Positions 25,766-34,356 of a DNA stretch of 64,000 nt are shown here, piece after piece. The position numbers and the translations under genes are program-made. The stretch's first letter is position 1. Each line of letters starts with the position of its first letter. The DNA lies in NCBI RefSeq assembly GCF_042138895.1, contig NZ_JBHIKW010000008.1:62001-126000 (forward strand). Reading direction: 5' to 3'. Source of the stretch: Cedecea selenatireducens (GTDB taxonomy: Bacteria; Pseudomonadota; Gammaproteobacteria; Enterobacterales; Enterobacteriaceae). The notes beneath the pieces are model-generated. The model made no database searches. It was not told the DNA's origin and was given only the letters and a program-made list of their open reading frames with translations.

Positions 25766-27361
25766 ATGAAAACAAAGATTACAACGCTTGCACTTGCCGT
25801 AGCGGCGCTTTCCCTCAGTACCAGCGTGGCGGCCAGCACGTTGGTTTATTGCTCCGAAGGTTCGCCGGAAAACTTCAACCCGCAGCTTTACACCTCGGGC
25901 ACCAGCGTGGATGCCAGCGCGGTGCCGGTCTACAACCGGCTGGTGGATTTTAAGGTCGGTACCACCGAGCTGCAGCCCAGCCTGGCGGAAAGCTGGAACG
26001 TCAGCGAAGACGGCAAAGTCTATACCTTCCATCTGCGCAAAGGCGTGAAGTTCCAGAGCAACAAATACTTTAAGCCCACCAGGGACTTCAACGCGGACGA
26101 CGTGATTTTCTCGTTTATGCGTCAGAAAGACCCAAAACATCCGTACCACAACGTCTCCAACGGCAATTACTCCAACTTTGAAAGCCTGGAGTTCGGCAAG
26201 CTGATTACCGCCATCGACAAAGTGGATGACAACACCGTGCGCTTCACGCTGGCGCACCCGGAAGCGCCGTTTGTCGCCGATTTGGGCTGGTATTTTGCCT
26301 CGATCCTTTCTTCAGAATATGCGGACGTCATGATGAAGGCCGGTACGCCGGAGCGCGTTGATTCCGACCCTATCGGCACCGGGCCGTTTGAGCTGAAGCA
26401 GTATCAAAAAGATTCACGCATTCTTTACACCGCTTTCCCTGAGTACTGGCAGGGCAAATCGAAGATTGACCGCCTGGTCTTTTCTATCACGCCGGATGCC
26501 TCTATTCGCTACGCAAAGCTTGAGAAAAACGAATGCCAGGTGATGCCGTTCCCGAACCCGGCGGACCTGCCGCGCATGAAGGAAAACAAAGACATCAACC
26601 TGATGCAAAAAGCAGGGCTGAATACCGGCTTCCTCGCGTTTAACACCCAGAAGCCGCCGCTGGACAACGTGAAGGTGCGCCAGGCGCTGGCGATGGCTAT
26701 CAATAAACCGGCCATTATCGAAGCGGTGTTCCACGGCACCGGCATTGAGGCGAAAAACCTGCTGCCGCCTGGCGTCTGGAGCGCGGACGATAAGCTCAAA
26801 GACTATGATTACGATCCTGAAAAAGCCAAAGAGCTGCTCAAAGAGGCCGGCTTTGCCAACGGCATGAGCATCGACCTGTGGGCGATGCCGGTTCAGCGGC
26901 CGTATAACCCGAACGCTAAACGCATGGCAGAAATGATCCAGGCCGACTGGGCGAAAGTTGGCGTCACGGCGAAAATCGTCACCTACGAGTGGGGCGAATA
27001 CCTCAAGCGGGTGAAGGGCGGTGAGCACCAGGCGGCGCTGATGGGCTGGACCACGGCCACCGGCGACCCGGATAACTTCTTTGGGCCACTGTTTACCTGT
27101 ACCTCGGCCAACGGCGGCTCTAACTCATCCAAATGGTGCTACCAGCCGTTTGATAAGCTGATTCTTGAAGCCCGCGCGGAAGGCAATCACGATAAACGCG
27201 TTGAATTATATAAAGAAGCGCAGCAGATGATGCACGACCAGATGCCGGCGGTGATGATTGCCCACTCCACGATTTTCGAGCCGGTGCGCAAAGAGGTGAC
27301 CGGGTATGAGATTGACCCGTTCGGGAAGCATATTTTTTATCAGGTAGAGGTGAAGAAGTAA
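25766..27361 (+). CDS. DppA-like periplasmic dipeptide-binding protein, orphan
   Basis: 531 aa, SBP_bac_5 family, very like E. coli DppA through long stretches (LVYCSEGSPENFNPQL, RQALAMAINKPAIIEAVFHG, IDLWAMPVQRPYNPNAKRMA). A Sec signal peptide ends near VAA-STL; no lipobox. No permease or ATPase genes follow, so it probably delivers peptides to a DppBCDF-type translocator encoded elsewhere. The SD AGGAAG precedes the ATG. The divergent neighbour is a tripeptidase gene. Confidence 0.92.
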   Translation: MKTKITTLALAVAALSLSTSVAASTLVYCSEGSPENFNPQLYTSGTSVDASAVPVYNRLVDFKVGTTELQPSLAESWNVSEDGKVYTFHLRKGVKFQSNKYFKPTRDFNADDVIFSFMRQKDPKHPYHNVSNGNYSNFESLEFGKLITAIDKVDDNTVRFTLAHPEAPFVADLGWYFASILSSEYADVMMKAGTPERVDSDPIGTGPFELKQYQKDSRILYTAFPEYWQGKSKIDRLVFSITPDASIRYAKLEKNECQVMPFPNPADLPRMKENKDINLMQKAGLNTGFLAFNTQKPPLDNVKVRQALAMAINKPAIIEAVFHGTGIEAKNLLPPGVWSADDKLKDYDYDPEKAKELLKEAGFANGMSIDLWAMPVQRPYNPNAKRMAEMIQADWAKVGVTAKIVTYEWGEYLKRVKGGEHQAALMGWTTATGDPDNFFGPLFTCTSANGGSNSSKWCYQPFDKLILEARAEGNHDKRVELYKEAQQMMHDQMPAVMIAHSTIFEPVRKEVTGYEIDPFGKHIFYQVEVKK

Positions 27362-27408
27362 TTCGGGAGGGCTCCGGGATTAACGGATATCTATGCTATT
27401 CATTGTTA

Positions 27409-27982
27409 GTTCCGTTCACTTCTAGTCCTGTTTTATATGCAGCCACCGTACCGGTGAACGTCTCGGGGAAGTCACCGTCATTCCCCCGAGACCCCGGACT
27501 CCCGGCCAAATAAATCGACCGCTAAAGCGGCAGACCTCCGTTTTATCTCCCAGTCCTGGGTCGGCTGAGATGCGTTCCCGACGCTCTCCGCCTCCGGCCG
27601 TTCCCGACGTCCGGACCCTGGCCAGTCGGAGAAAAAACAGAGGCGATTTAAGCCTGAACCGTGCCTCGCTTCAGGCTCATAGCCACACTGAACATAAAAG
27701 TTGCTACAAGTCCCAAAGCCATGCCCTTGTTCCCGGCTCTCATCGCCCCCGGTTATGACCCAACTCAGGCGGGGTTGAGCTGCCGGGAGCAGCGAAAGAG
27801 AGCGATCGTCGGGAACGAATCGCGAACGCCCCCGAATGTTTGGGTGATAGCCGGTGGGTTTACCGCTTCAGCGGCGATGAGCTCGCCGGGCGCCGGGGCT
27901 GTTCGGGGGATGGCGTTATCCCCCGAACACGTTCACCGTTATCTGAACGTGCAGGGGAAATAGCTCTACGAGTGAACGGAAC
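27409..27982. mobile_element. 574-bp structured element with terminal inverted repeats (MITE-like), no transposase
   Basis: Ends are GTTCCGTTCACTTCTAG (27409-27425) and CTACGAGTGAACGGAAC (27966-27982), inverted with two mismatches. A second inverted match lies inside: GGTGAACGT(C/G)T(C/T)CGGGG near 27453-27468 on the left and near 27903-27938 (reverse complement) on the right. It contains strong hairpins: CTCGGGGAA / TTCCCCCGAG (27462-27490), a perfect 11-bp stem GTTCGGGGGAT / ATCCCCCGAAC (27901-27928) and CACGTTCA / TGAACGTG (27928-27951). A 100-aa ORF (27661-27963) is inside, possibly the DUF1472-type reading of such repeats, but overlapping frames are equally open. No target-site duplication is obvious. 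Confidence 0.6.
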
Positions 27983-28051
27983 GATACCCAAATTTGCAGA
28001 GGTCAAACGTCCTGGGTGTTCACCTAATAACATATTGAGACAAAACAAGTA

Positions 28052-29419
28052 TCAGACTGTACTTCTCTCACTCACCGCCTCAGCCGGGGCGCTGACCGCC
28101 GTCTGATTTGCCTGCTGCTCTTCGCGGAACTTCAGGTTATCCCAGACCCGGAAGAACGGGTAATACATCACCAGCGAGATAGCCAGGTTCACAATCTGCA
28201 GAATCGAGCCGGAAACGTGGCCGCCCGTCGCTAAATAGCCGCTGACGATAATTGGCGTAGTGAACGGCAGCGCAATCCCGGCAGGGGGCGCAACCAGGCC
28301 GGTTGCCATCGCCGTCCAGGACACAATCACCAGCACCACCGGCGTCAGGATAAACGGCACCACCAGGTACGGGTTCATCACCAGCGGAATGCCAAACACC
28401 ATCGGCTCGCTGATGTTAAACAGGCTGCCCGGCGCGGCAATTTTACCCAGCTGCTTCATCTGCACGCTGCGGCTGCGGATCAGCATAAAGATAACCAGAC
28501 CTAACAGCGCGCCGGTACCGCCTGGGGCAATCCACAGGTCGTAGAACTGCTGGGTAATGATGTGCGGAATAGGCAGGCCATTCTGGAACGCCGCCAGGTT
28601 TTCGGACATGTTCGTCAGCCAGACCGGGCGGATAAACACCAGCACGATGGTGTCGCCGTGCAGGCCCAGCGTCCACAGAATGCCAATCAGGATCACCGAA
28701 ACAATCATCCCCGGTAGTGAGCCGCCGATATGGCTCATTGGGATGCCCACCAGGTCAGTAATCATGGTGTTGATGTCGCCAAACGGCGTGGCTTCCACCA
28801 GCAGACGCAGCGCCAGCACTACCGCCAGCACGCAGAAGCCCGGCACCAGCGCGAGGAACGACTTTGCCACCGCCGGGGGGACGCCTTCCGGCATGCGAAT
28901 AACCAGATTACGGTTGCTGATAAAGCGGTAAATCTCGGTCGAAAGCAACGCAATCAGAATCGCAACGAACAGTCCCTGGCTGCCGATTTGTCCCATCGGC
29001 AGCACGCCTTTCACAAACTCGGCAGGCCCACCGGACGGCGGTGTAAACATAATGTTCTGCGGAATCGTCATAATAAAGGCCACCAGCGACACAGCCCCAG
29101 AGGTAAGCGGATCGAGGGTGCGGTATTTCTCGGCCAGGCGATAGGCGATGCCGAAGCTGGAGATAATCGCCATGATGTCATAGGTCGCTTTGACCGGATA
29201 AAGCAGCTTGCTTTGCCACGTTGCGCCGAATAAATCGGTCATTAGCTGGGGGTAACCCGGCACCGGCAGATAGGCGAAAATCAGGAAGAATGAGCCAATC
29301 AGCATGAATGGCATATTCAGGATGATCCCGTCACGGACGGAGAGCACGTGCTTTTGCCCGGCGATTTTCAGCGCGACGGGCAGCACATATTTTTCAAGAA
29401 ACGATTTCTTTGCGGACAC
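28052..29419 (-). CDS. PTS lactose/cellobiose-family permease, EIIC component
   Basis: 455-aa multi-spanning EIIC. It opens MSAKKSFLEKYVLPVALKIA and has the family blocks RDGIILNMPFMLIGSFFLI, LWTLGLHGDTIVLVFI and NISEPMVFGIPLVMNP (the NxxEPxxFGxP sugar-site motif). It transports and, with IIB, phosphorylates a beta-glucoside such as cellobiose or a chitobiose-like sugar. Last gene of the IIB - GH4 - IIC operon. The 92-bp gap before it holds two small hairpins. The structured element lies 69 bp past its stop. Confidence 0.92.
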   Translation of the reverse strand: MSAKKSFLEKYVLPVALKIAGQKHVLSVRDGIILNMPFMLIGSFFLIFAYLPVPGYPQLMTDLFGATWQSKLLYPVKATYDIMAIISSFGIAYRLAEKYRTLDPLTSGAVSLVAFIMTIPQNIMFTPPSGGPAEFVKGVLPMGQIGSQGLFVAILIALLSTEIYRFISNRNLVIRMPEGVPPAVAKSFLALVPGFCVLAVVLALRLLVEATPFGDINTMITDLVGIPMSHIGGSLPGMIVSVILIGILWTLGLHGDTIVLVFIRPVWLTNMSENLAAFQNGLPIPHIITQQFYDLWIAPGGTGALLGLVIFMLIRSRSVQMKQLGKIAAPGSLFNISEPMVFGIPLVMNPYLVVPFILTPVVLVIVSWTAMATGLVAPPAGIALPFTTPIIVSGYLATGGHVSGSILQIVNLAISLVMYYPFFRVWDNLKFREEQQANQTAVSAPAEAVSERSTV

Positions 29420-29429
29420 GGTTACCCCT

Positions 29430-29450
29430 GTCCCGGCGCATGGCCGGGCA
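29430..29450 (-). promoter_or_regulatory. Intercistronic hairpin between the GH4 gene and EIIC
   Basis: CCCGG / CCGGG stem (29432-29448) just upstream of the EIIC start at 29419, with a second stem GGGCG / CGCCC near 29485-29503. May tune expression of the membrane component. Confidence 0.35.
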
Positions 29451-29511
29451 TTATTGTTATTGGTTTCTGTAATGGGATGGGCGGCATAGCTACGCCCACC
29501 GGTAATCGGCG

Positions 29512-30813
29512 CTATTTAAACTGCGGCAGCCACGCCTTGTTACTCTCAAGCACTTCGTCGAGCAGCGCCTGAGCAATATTCACGTCGGCCACCAGCGGGT
29601 TCGCTATCAGCGCCAGGAGCGCCTGCTGCTTATCGCCGTGAACCGCCGCCTCAATCGTCAGGCGTTCAAAATCTTTCACCTGCTGCGTCAGGCCGTTCAT
29701 CAGGGGAGGAAGTTTGCCGAACGCCAGCGGGTGGGCGCCCAGCGCATCTATCACGCAGTTGGTTTCGATAACTGCATCGTCCGGTAGCCCCTGGATGGCG
29801 CCGTTGTTAGCGGTATTCACCACCATCTGCTTGCCGAGGTTGTTGTGCAGGGCGTCAATAAGCTCAAGAGCGACTTCAGAATAGAATGAGCCGCCGCGCT
29901 GGCTGAGCTGCTCCGGCTTTTTGTCGAGCTGTGGGTTGGCGTACAGCTCAAACAGTTCGGCCTCCACTTTCATTACCTGCTCGGCGCGGGTGCCTTTTCC
30001 GTTCGCGGCGTCGGCCAGCTCATCCTTCAGCATGGTGCGGGTTTGCCAGAAGTAACGATGATACGGGCAAGGAATCGCTTTCAGGGCGCGCAGCAGGGCA
30101 GGCGGCCACGGAATCGCTTTGATGTTGTTCATTGAAAGCTGCTCGCCGTCGCATAGCATTTCAATCACCTCGGCGGTCGCGTCACGGCCATCGGCAATCA
30201 CCTCATGTACCCAGACCATATGGTTGAGTCCGGCAAAGCGCAGCGTGACTTTGTCGTAAGGCAGTTTGAGCATGTCGGCGATGGTGTGGTGCATGGTCAC
30301 CGGCACGTTGCACAAACCAACGATGTTGGCGGCACTGTAGCGGGACACGGCCTCGGTGACGATGCCTGCCGGGTTGGTGAAGTTAATAATCCACGCATTC
30401 GGCGCGAGGCGTTCGACGCGCCTCGCAATATCAAGCATCACCGGAATGGTACGCAACGCCTTGGCAAAACCGCCGACGCCGGTTGTCTCCTGGCCCAGCA
30501 GCTCATGGCTGAGGCCGAGGCGTTCATCGGCAGCACGAGCGGGTAGCTGCCCAACGCGAAGCTGGGTCAGCACAAAGCTGGAGCCCGCAATCGCCGCGTC
30601 AGGATCGTAATGCACCGACACCTTGACCTGCTCCAGGCCTTTGCTGTCGAACATGCGGCGGGCCAGCGCGGCGATAATCTCAACCTTCTGGCGGCCGGCT
30701 TCCACGTCCACCAGCGCCAGCTCCGTCATCGGCAGGGCGGTATGGCGCAGAATCAGGCCTTCAATCAGTTCCGGGGTATAGCTGCTGCCCCCGCCCACAA
30801 CGGTAATTTTCAT
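29512..30813 (-). CDS. 6-phospho-beta-glucosidase, glycoside hydrolase family 4
   Basis: 433 aa. NAD+- and Mn2+-dependent GH4 hydrolase (ChbF/LicH/CelF type) that cleaves 6-phospho-beta-glucosides in the cytoplasm. The N-terminal dinucleotide loop is VVGGGSSYTPELIEG. INFTNPAGIVTEA and the metal ligands Cys168 (GLCNVPVTMH) and His198 (GLNHMVW) are present. It follows the IIB gene by 16 bp, so the hydrolase is coexpressed with the transporter that supplies its substrate. Confidence 0.94.
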   Translation of the reverse strand: MKITVVGGGSSYTPELIEGLILRHTALPMTELALVDVEAGRQKVEIIAALARRMFDSKGLEQVKVSVHYDPDAAIAGSSFVLTQLRVGQLPARAADERLGLSHELLGQETTGVGGFAKALRTIPVMLDIARRVERLAPNAWIINFTNPAGIVTEAVSRYSAANIVGLCNVPVTMHHTIADMLKLPYDKVTLRFAGLNHMVWVHEVIADGRDATAEVIEMLCDGEQLSMNNIKAIPWPPALLRALKAIPCPYHRYFWQTRTMLKDELADAANGKGTRAEQVMKVEAELFELYANPQLDKKPEQLSQRGGSFYSEVALELIDALHNNLGKQMVVNTANNGAIQGLPDDAVIETNCVIDALGAHPLAFGKLPPLMNGLTQQVKDFERLTIEAAVHGDKQQALLALIANPLVADVNIAQALLDEVLESNKAWLPQFK

Positions 30814-30829
30814 CGTTTTCTCCCGCGTA

Positions 30830-31135
30830 TCAGGCCATCAGGGTAAGAGCTTTATCCAGCACGCGGTCGCCGCGCATGGTGCCGTAATCCATCATGTCGA
30901 TAACCGCCACCGGCTTACCCGACGGGGCAGAAAGCTCGGCCAGACGGGCCAGCTCAAACTGCACCTGAGGGCCAAGCAGCACCACGTCGGCGCTCTGGAG
31001 ATGGCTTTCAATTTCTGCGACGGAGACGGCGTCAATCTGCACGTCCAGCGCGCGCTTTGTGGCCTCGGCACGCATCTTTTGCACCAGCATGCTGGTGGAC
31101 ATTCCCGCGGCGCAACACAACATGATCTTCTTCAT
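30830..31135 (-). CDS. PTS lactose/cellobiose-family EIIB component
   Basis: 101-aa cytoplasmic phosphotransfer protein. The phosphocysteine loop is MLCCAAGMSTSMLVQKMR, with Cys8 as the likely acceptor by alignment with ChbB. ADVVLLGPQVQFEL is the other family block. First gene of the operon; the regulator gene is divergent 249 bp away. No EIIA gene is found in the cluster, so phosphate must come from an EIIA encoded elsewhere. Confidence 0.93.
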   Translation of the reverse strand: MKKIMLCCAAGMSTSMLVQKMRAEATKRALDVQIDAVSVAEIESHLQSADVVLLGPQVQFELARLAELSAPSGKPVAVIDMMDYGTMRGDRVLDKALTLMA

Positions 31136-31152
31136 TACCTTTATCCTTCAAA

Positions 31153-31169
31153 TTGAAAACGTGTTTCAA
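31153..31169. promoter_or_regulatory. Putative RpiR operator 1 (TTGAAA-N5-TTTCAA)
   Basis: TTGAAAACGTGTTTCAA, 18 bp before the EIIB start codon, sharing the spaced-palindrome pattern with two further sites in the same divergent region. Confidence 0.6.
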
Positions 31170-31194
31170 ACAACAGCGCGTTTATTCAGCATGT

Positions 31195-31211
31195 ATGAAA
31201 ATTATTTTCAT
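31195..31211. promoter_or_regulatory. Putative RpiR operator 2 (ATGAAA-N5-TTTCAT)
   Basis: ATGAAAATTATTTTCAT, an 8-1-8 perfect palindrome 60 bp before EIIB, in the range of the promoter core. Confidence 0.6.
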
Positions 31212-31314
31212 GACCGTGATCTGCGTTGGATTATTGGTTTCCCGAATATTAAAGGGGGTTCAGGAGGCTGTCGGGCTGCTGTAGCGAAAGTGAGAGGCAT
31301 GACGGCAATGGTAA

Positions 31315-31331
31315 TTGAAAAATAATTTCAA
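31315..31331. promoter_or_regulatory. Putative RpiR operator 3 (TTGAAA-N5-TTTCAA)
   Basis: TTGAAAAATAATTTCAA lies 53 bp before the regulator's own start codon, which suggests autoregulation. Confidence 0.6.
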
Positions 31332-31384
31332 GGCATTATGATGGTTTATTCGCCCGTGACGCAGACGCAAGGAATCTTTCAGCG

Positions 31385-32500
31385 ATGGATATTGTTTATC
31401 ACCTGGTCCATGGGTTAGCGGACTCTTCTCCGCAGGAGACCCGGCTGGCACGCTTTTTTCTTGAGAATTTTTTCCAGCTACCGGATGCGACGATGGAGCA
31501 GCTGGCCGCCCGTGCGGGCGTGAGCCAGGCGACCTTGCAGCAGTTTGCCCGCACCATAGGCTGCAGCGACATGAATGATTTCCTCGGTCAGGTTCGCCAC
31601 CAGCGGCACGACAGCCGGGTACAGGAAGCGTTAGCCGCGCCGTCTCAGGTACTGGGGGATGCGGCATGGGTAGATAACGAGACGCTGCAATTTCTGGCCA
31701 GTCGTGGCGGCGTGGCTAAAGACGTGCTGGCGCGTTTTTCTCACTCCATCGGGCGGGATACGGACGGCGATATTATCAGCCGCATTCGGCAGAAGCTGGC
31801 GGAGTTCAGCCAGCAGGAGTCCAGGGTAGCGCAGGCTATTCTGCACGATCCCGGTTTTGCCTCCTCGGCCACCATTGACCAGCTGGCGCAGGCGGCGGGC
31901 GTGAGTCCGGCGACGATCACCCGTTTTGCCAGAGCCGCCGGCTGCGATGATATTCGTGATTTACGCATGAAGCTGGCGCAGGCCAGTACCGCCATACCGG
32001 GCAGCGAGCTGTCTGCTGCCTGGCAGCAGCGTTTGGGCAGCATCCAGCAGTCGCTGAGTCAGCAGCTGGAAACGTTGCCTGAGGCGAGCGTCACCCGTGC
32101 CGTGGCGCTGCTCAGGCGAGCCAATGCGATTCATATTTTTAGCGCCGGTGCGGCGGACACGCCTTTTGCCAGCCTGCTGCAGTATCGCTTACTGACGCTG
32201 GGGCAGCCCGCCAGCGTCTGCTATGACCCGGCGCTGATGAGCTTCACCGCCTCGATGCTGAATGCGGGGCAGGCGATGATTGTCTTCGCCAGCTCAACGC
32301 CGGACAGCGCGCTGCTTGCGGCGGTGCAGCAGGCCAGGCGGCAGGGCGCGGCGATAATCATGGTGACCAAAGATCCCACCAGCGCGGCGCAGGCCGGAGA
32401 CGTCTGGCTTTCTCCCGGAGAGGGGCAATATGGTGCGTTATTGATTATCGACCTGCTGTGCGATGGCGTCGTCGCCGCAGGAGATGAGCGGCAGATCTGA
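31385..32500 (+). CDS. RpiR/MurR-family regulator with two tandem HTH domains and a SIS domain
   Basis: 371 aa, about 80-90 longer than usual RpiR proteins (280-300 aa). Two HTH_6-type segments are visible: residues 36-60 (ATMEQLAARAGVSQATLQQF) and 162-187 (ATIDQLAQAAGVSPATITRF), each inside a helical domain (about 1-75 and 128-203). The sugar-phosphate-binding SIS domain is at about 235-365 (AIHIFSAGAADTPFASLL, MIVFASSTPDSALL). Divergent from the PTS operon and so its likely regulator, sensing a phosphorylated beta-glucoside. No stop or frameshift interrupts the duplicated domain, so it is not a disrupted gene. Confidence 0.9.
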   Translation: MDIVYHLVHGLADSSPQETRLARFFLENFFQLPDATMEQLAARAGVSQATLQQFARTIGCSDMNDFLGQVRHQRHDSRVQEALAAPSQVLGDAAWVDNETLQFLASRGGVAKDVLARFSHSIGRDTDGDIISRIRQKLAEFSQQESRVAQAILHDPGFASSATIDQLAQAAGVSPATITRFARAAGCDDIRDLRMKLAQASTAIPGSELSAAWQQRLGSIQQSLSQQLETLPEASVTRAVALLRRANAIHIFSAGAADTPFASLLQYRLLTLGQPASVCYDPALMSFTASMLNAGQAMIVFASSTPDSALLAAVQQARRQGAAIIMVTKDPTSAAQAGDVWLSPGEGQYGALLIIDLLCDGVVAAGDERQI

Positions 32501-32546
32501 GTTTTTGCATCAAAGCAGCTTTACCCCCACAGGAAGTGTCGTTTTT

Positions 32547-32555
32547 TGCTATACC
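32547..32555 (+). promoter_or_regulatory. Extended -10 element before ydcL
   Basis: TGCTATACC lies 34 bp before the ydcL ATG, with no matching -35. This is the form typical of extended -10 or sigma-S-dependent promoters. Confidence 0.4.
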
Positions 32556-32588
32556 TGAAAGGCTTACACCAACTAACAGGAACAAACG

Positions 32589-33257
32589 ATGCGTACCACA
32601 ACGTATTTTAAAGTGGCTTGTCTGGCAGGTTTATTAGCGCTGGCGGGGTGTGCTTCAAAAACCACCTCACCGGAAAAATACTCTGGATTTCTAAAAGATT
32701 ACTCCGGTCTGCAGGAAACAAAATCGGCGACCGGCAAAACCGTTATGCGCTGGGTTGACCCGAACTTTAAACCCAGCAACTACGACAGCCTGGTGTATAA
32801 CCCGGTAGTTTATTATCCGACGCCTAAACCGACGACTCAGATTGGCCAGCAAACGCTGGATGGCCTGCTGGCCTATACCAACACCAAGCTGAAGGCCGCT
32901 GCACAACAGCGCAAGCCTTTGGTGACGACGCCTGGCCCACGCAGTTTAATTTTCCGTGGGGCGATTACCGGCGTGGACAGCAGTAAAGAAGGCCTGCAGT
33001 ACTACGAGGTGATCCCGATTGCGATGGTGGTGGCGGGCACGCAAATGGCCACCGGCCACCGCACCATGAATACCGATCTCTACTTCGAAGGCGAGCTGAT
33101 TGACGCGTCCACCAATAAACCCGTTTTGCGCGTGGTGCGTAAGGGGGAGGGGAAAACGCTGAGCAATGAGAATGCTAAAGTCACCGTTGATACCCTGAAA
33201 CAGGTGGTGGATGATTTAGCCACCGACGCCACGATGTTTGACGTGCCGAATAAATAA
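32589..33257 (+). CDS. ydcL: YdcL, DUF3313 lipoprotein
   Basis: 222 aa, as E. coli YdcL. The lipoprotein signal peptide has the lipobox LALAGC with Cys21 as the lipidation site, followed by Ala-Ser, which predicts outer-membrane sorting. DUF3313 covers the mature part (SGFLKDYSGLQETKS near the N-terminus). Function unknown. SD AACAGGAAC precedes the start. In E. coli it follows tehB directly. Confidence 0.94.
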   Translation: MRTTTYFKVACLAGLLALAGCASKTTSPEKYSGFLKDYSGLQETKSATGKTVMRWVDPNFKPSNYDSLVYNPVVYYPTPKPTTQIGQQTLDGLLAYTNTKLKAAAQQRKPLVTTPGPRSLIFRGAITGVDSSKEGLQYYEVIPIAMVVAGTQMATGHRTMNTDLYFEGELIDASTNKPVLRVVRKGEGKTLSNENAKVTVDTLKQVVDDLATDATMFDVPNK

Positions 33258-33273
33258 CGCCGGTCATGCAGGC

Positions 33274-33309
33274 AAAAACCGCAGCCCTGAAAAAGCTGCG
33301 GTTTTTTAT
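33274..33309. terminator. Bidirectional terminator between ydcL and an EamA gene
   Basis: AAAACCGCAGC / GCTGCGGTTTT, an 11-bp stem with a 9-nt loop and T runs on both strands, between convergent genes. Confidence 0.9.
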
Positions 33310-34208
33310 TACGCCAGTTTTCTACGCCACGGCAGCCACTGCTCGGGTTTCGCAAACATCACCAGGTTGCCCAGCAGAATCATCACCAGCCCCAGCACCG
33401 CATTCGCGTGCCAGACGTAGCCTTCGTAAACCGTCGACAGCGTCAGCGCAACAAGCGGGAAGAGCAGCGTGCTGTAGGCAGCCTGGCTTGCGCCGATACG
33501 GCCAACCAGCGTGAAATAGGCGCCAAAAGCAATCACCGAGCCAAAGATCGCAAGGTAAAGCAGCGAACCGATGTAGCGCGCGGTGAAGTCAGGCATAAAC
33601 GACTCGCCGCTCGCCAGCGCCACCACGCCCATAATCGCGGTGCCGTAGAACATCGCATAGGTATTGGTCGACAGCGTTTCCAGGCCCCGGCTTTGGTGAC
33701 GGGCGCTGATCATATTCCCCAAAGAGAAGCCAAACGTGCCGAGTGCGCTGAGGCCGATGCCGATGAGCAGCGAAGGTGCCATTTGGGTCGCAACCAGATC
33801 GTGCCAGAACAGAGCGACGATCCCGGCAATCCCGAGCGCCGCAGCGGGCAATACGCGCGGAGAAGGCTTCTTGCGGAAGAACAGCAGGTTGTTGAAGGCG
33901 TTAAACAAGACCGCCATCGAGAAAATCACCGACTCCAGCCCGGAGCTGATATACGCGGCGGCGTGATAGAAGCAGAAGAAGTTGAAACCGAACACACACG
34001 CGCCCTGCAGCACGCAAAACAGGTGGTCTTTGAGCCCGATGCGCTTCAGGCGACCCAGCGCCAGAAGGGCAACCAGCATCACCACCGCCGCCACGGCAAA
34101 GCGCCAGAAGATAGACACAGGAACCGAAACTACTCCCTGTTGCATATAAATGGCAATCCACGTAGTCCCCCAAATCACGACCACCAGAATATAAAGCAAA
34201 GCGTTCAT
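33309..34208 (-). CDS. EamA/DMT-family exporter, divergent from an AraC regulator
   Basis: 299 aa from MNALLYILVVVIWGTTWIA (an ATG four codons earlier is also open). Ten hydrophobic segments in two EamA repeats; GLESVIFSMAVLFNAFNNLL and GRIGASQAAYSTLLFPLVAL are typical. The substrate is unknown. Its start is 149 bp from the AraC-family gene at 34357, suggesting it is that regulator's target. Absent from the E. coli ydcL-ydcO interval. Confidence 0.88.
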   Translation of the reverse strand: MNALLYILVVVIWGTTWIAIYMQQGVVSVPVSIFWRFAVAAVVMLVALLALGRLKRIGLKDHLFCVLQGACVFGFNFFCFYHAAAYISSGLESVIFSMAVLFNAFNNLLFFRKKPSPRVLPAAALGIAGIVALFWHDLVATQMAPSLLIGIGLSALGTFGFSLGNMISARHQSRGLETLSTNTYAMFYGTAIMGVVALASGESFMPDFTARYIGSLLYLAIFGSVIAFGAYFTLVGRIGASQAAYSTLLFPLVALTLSTVYEGYVWHANAVLGLVMILLGNLVMFAKPEQWLPWRRKLA

Positions 34209-34356
34209 TGTTGTTCTCATCAGCCAAAATCAGACCACGAGTATCCGTTTTTGCTTTGCTTTCGGCTTTCATCCGGGGGGAAGACTTACATATTCTTGCG
34301 GTTTTTTTTCACCGTGACGCTGGCGACGGCCGAACGCAGTCCTTACACTAGCCAGT

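Noticed and set aside
27661..27963. 100-aa ORF inside the structured element
   Set aside because: No SD, overlapping open frames on the same strand, and the sequence is dominated by hairpins and repeats. Listed only as part of the element.
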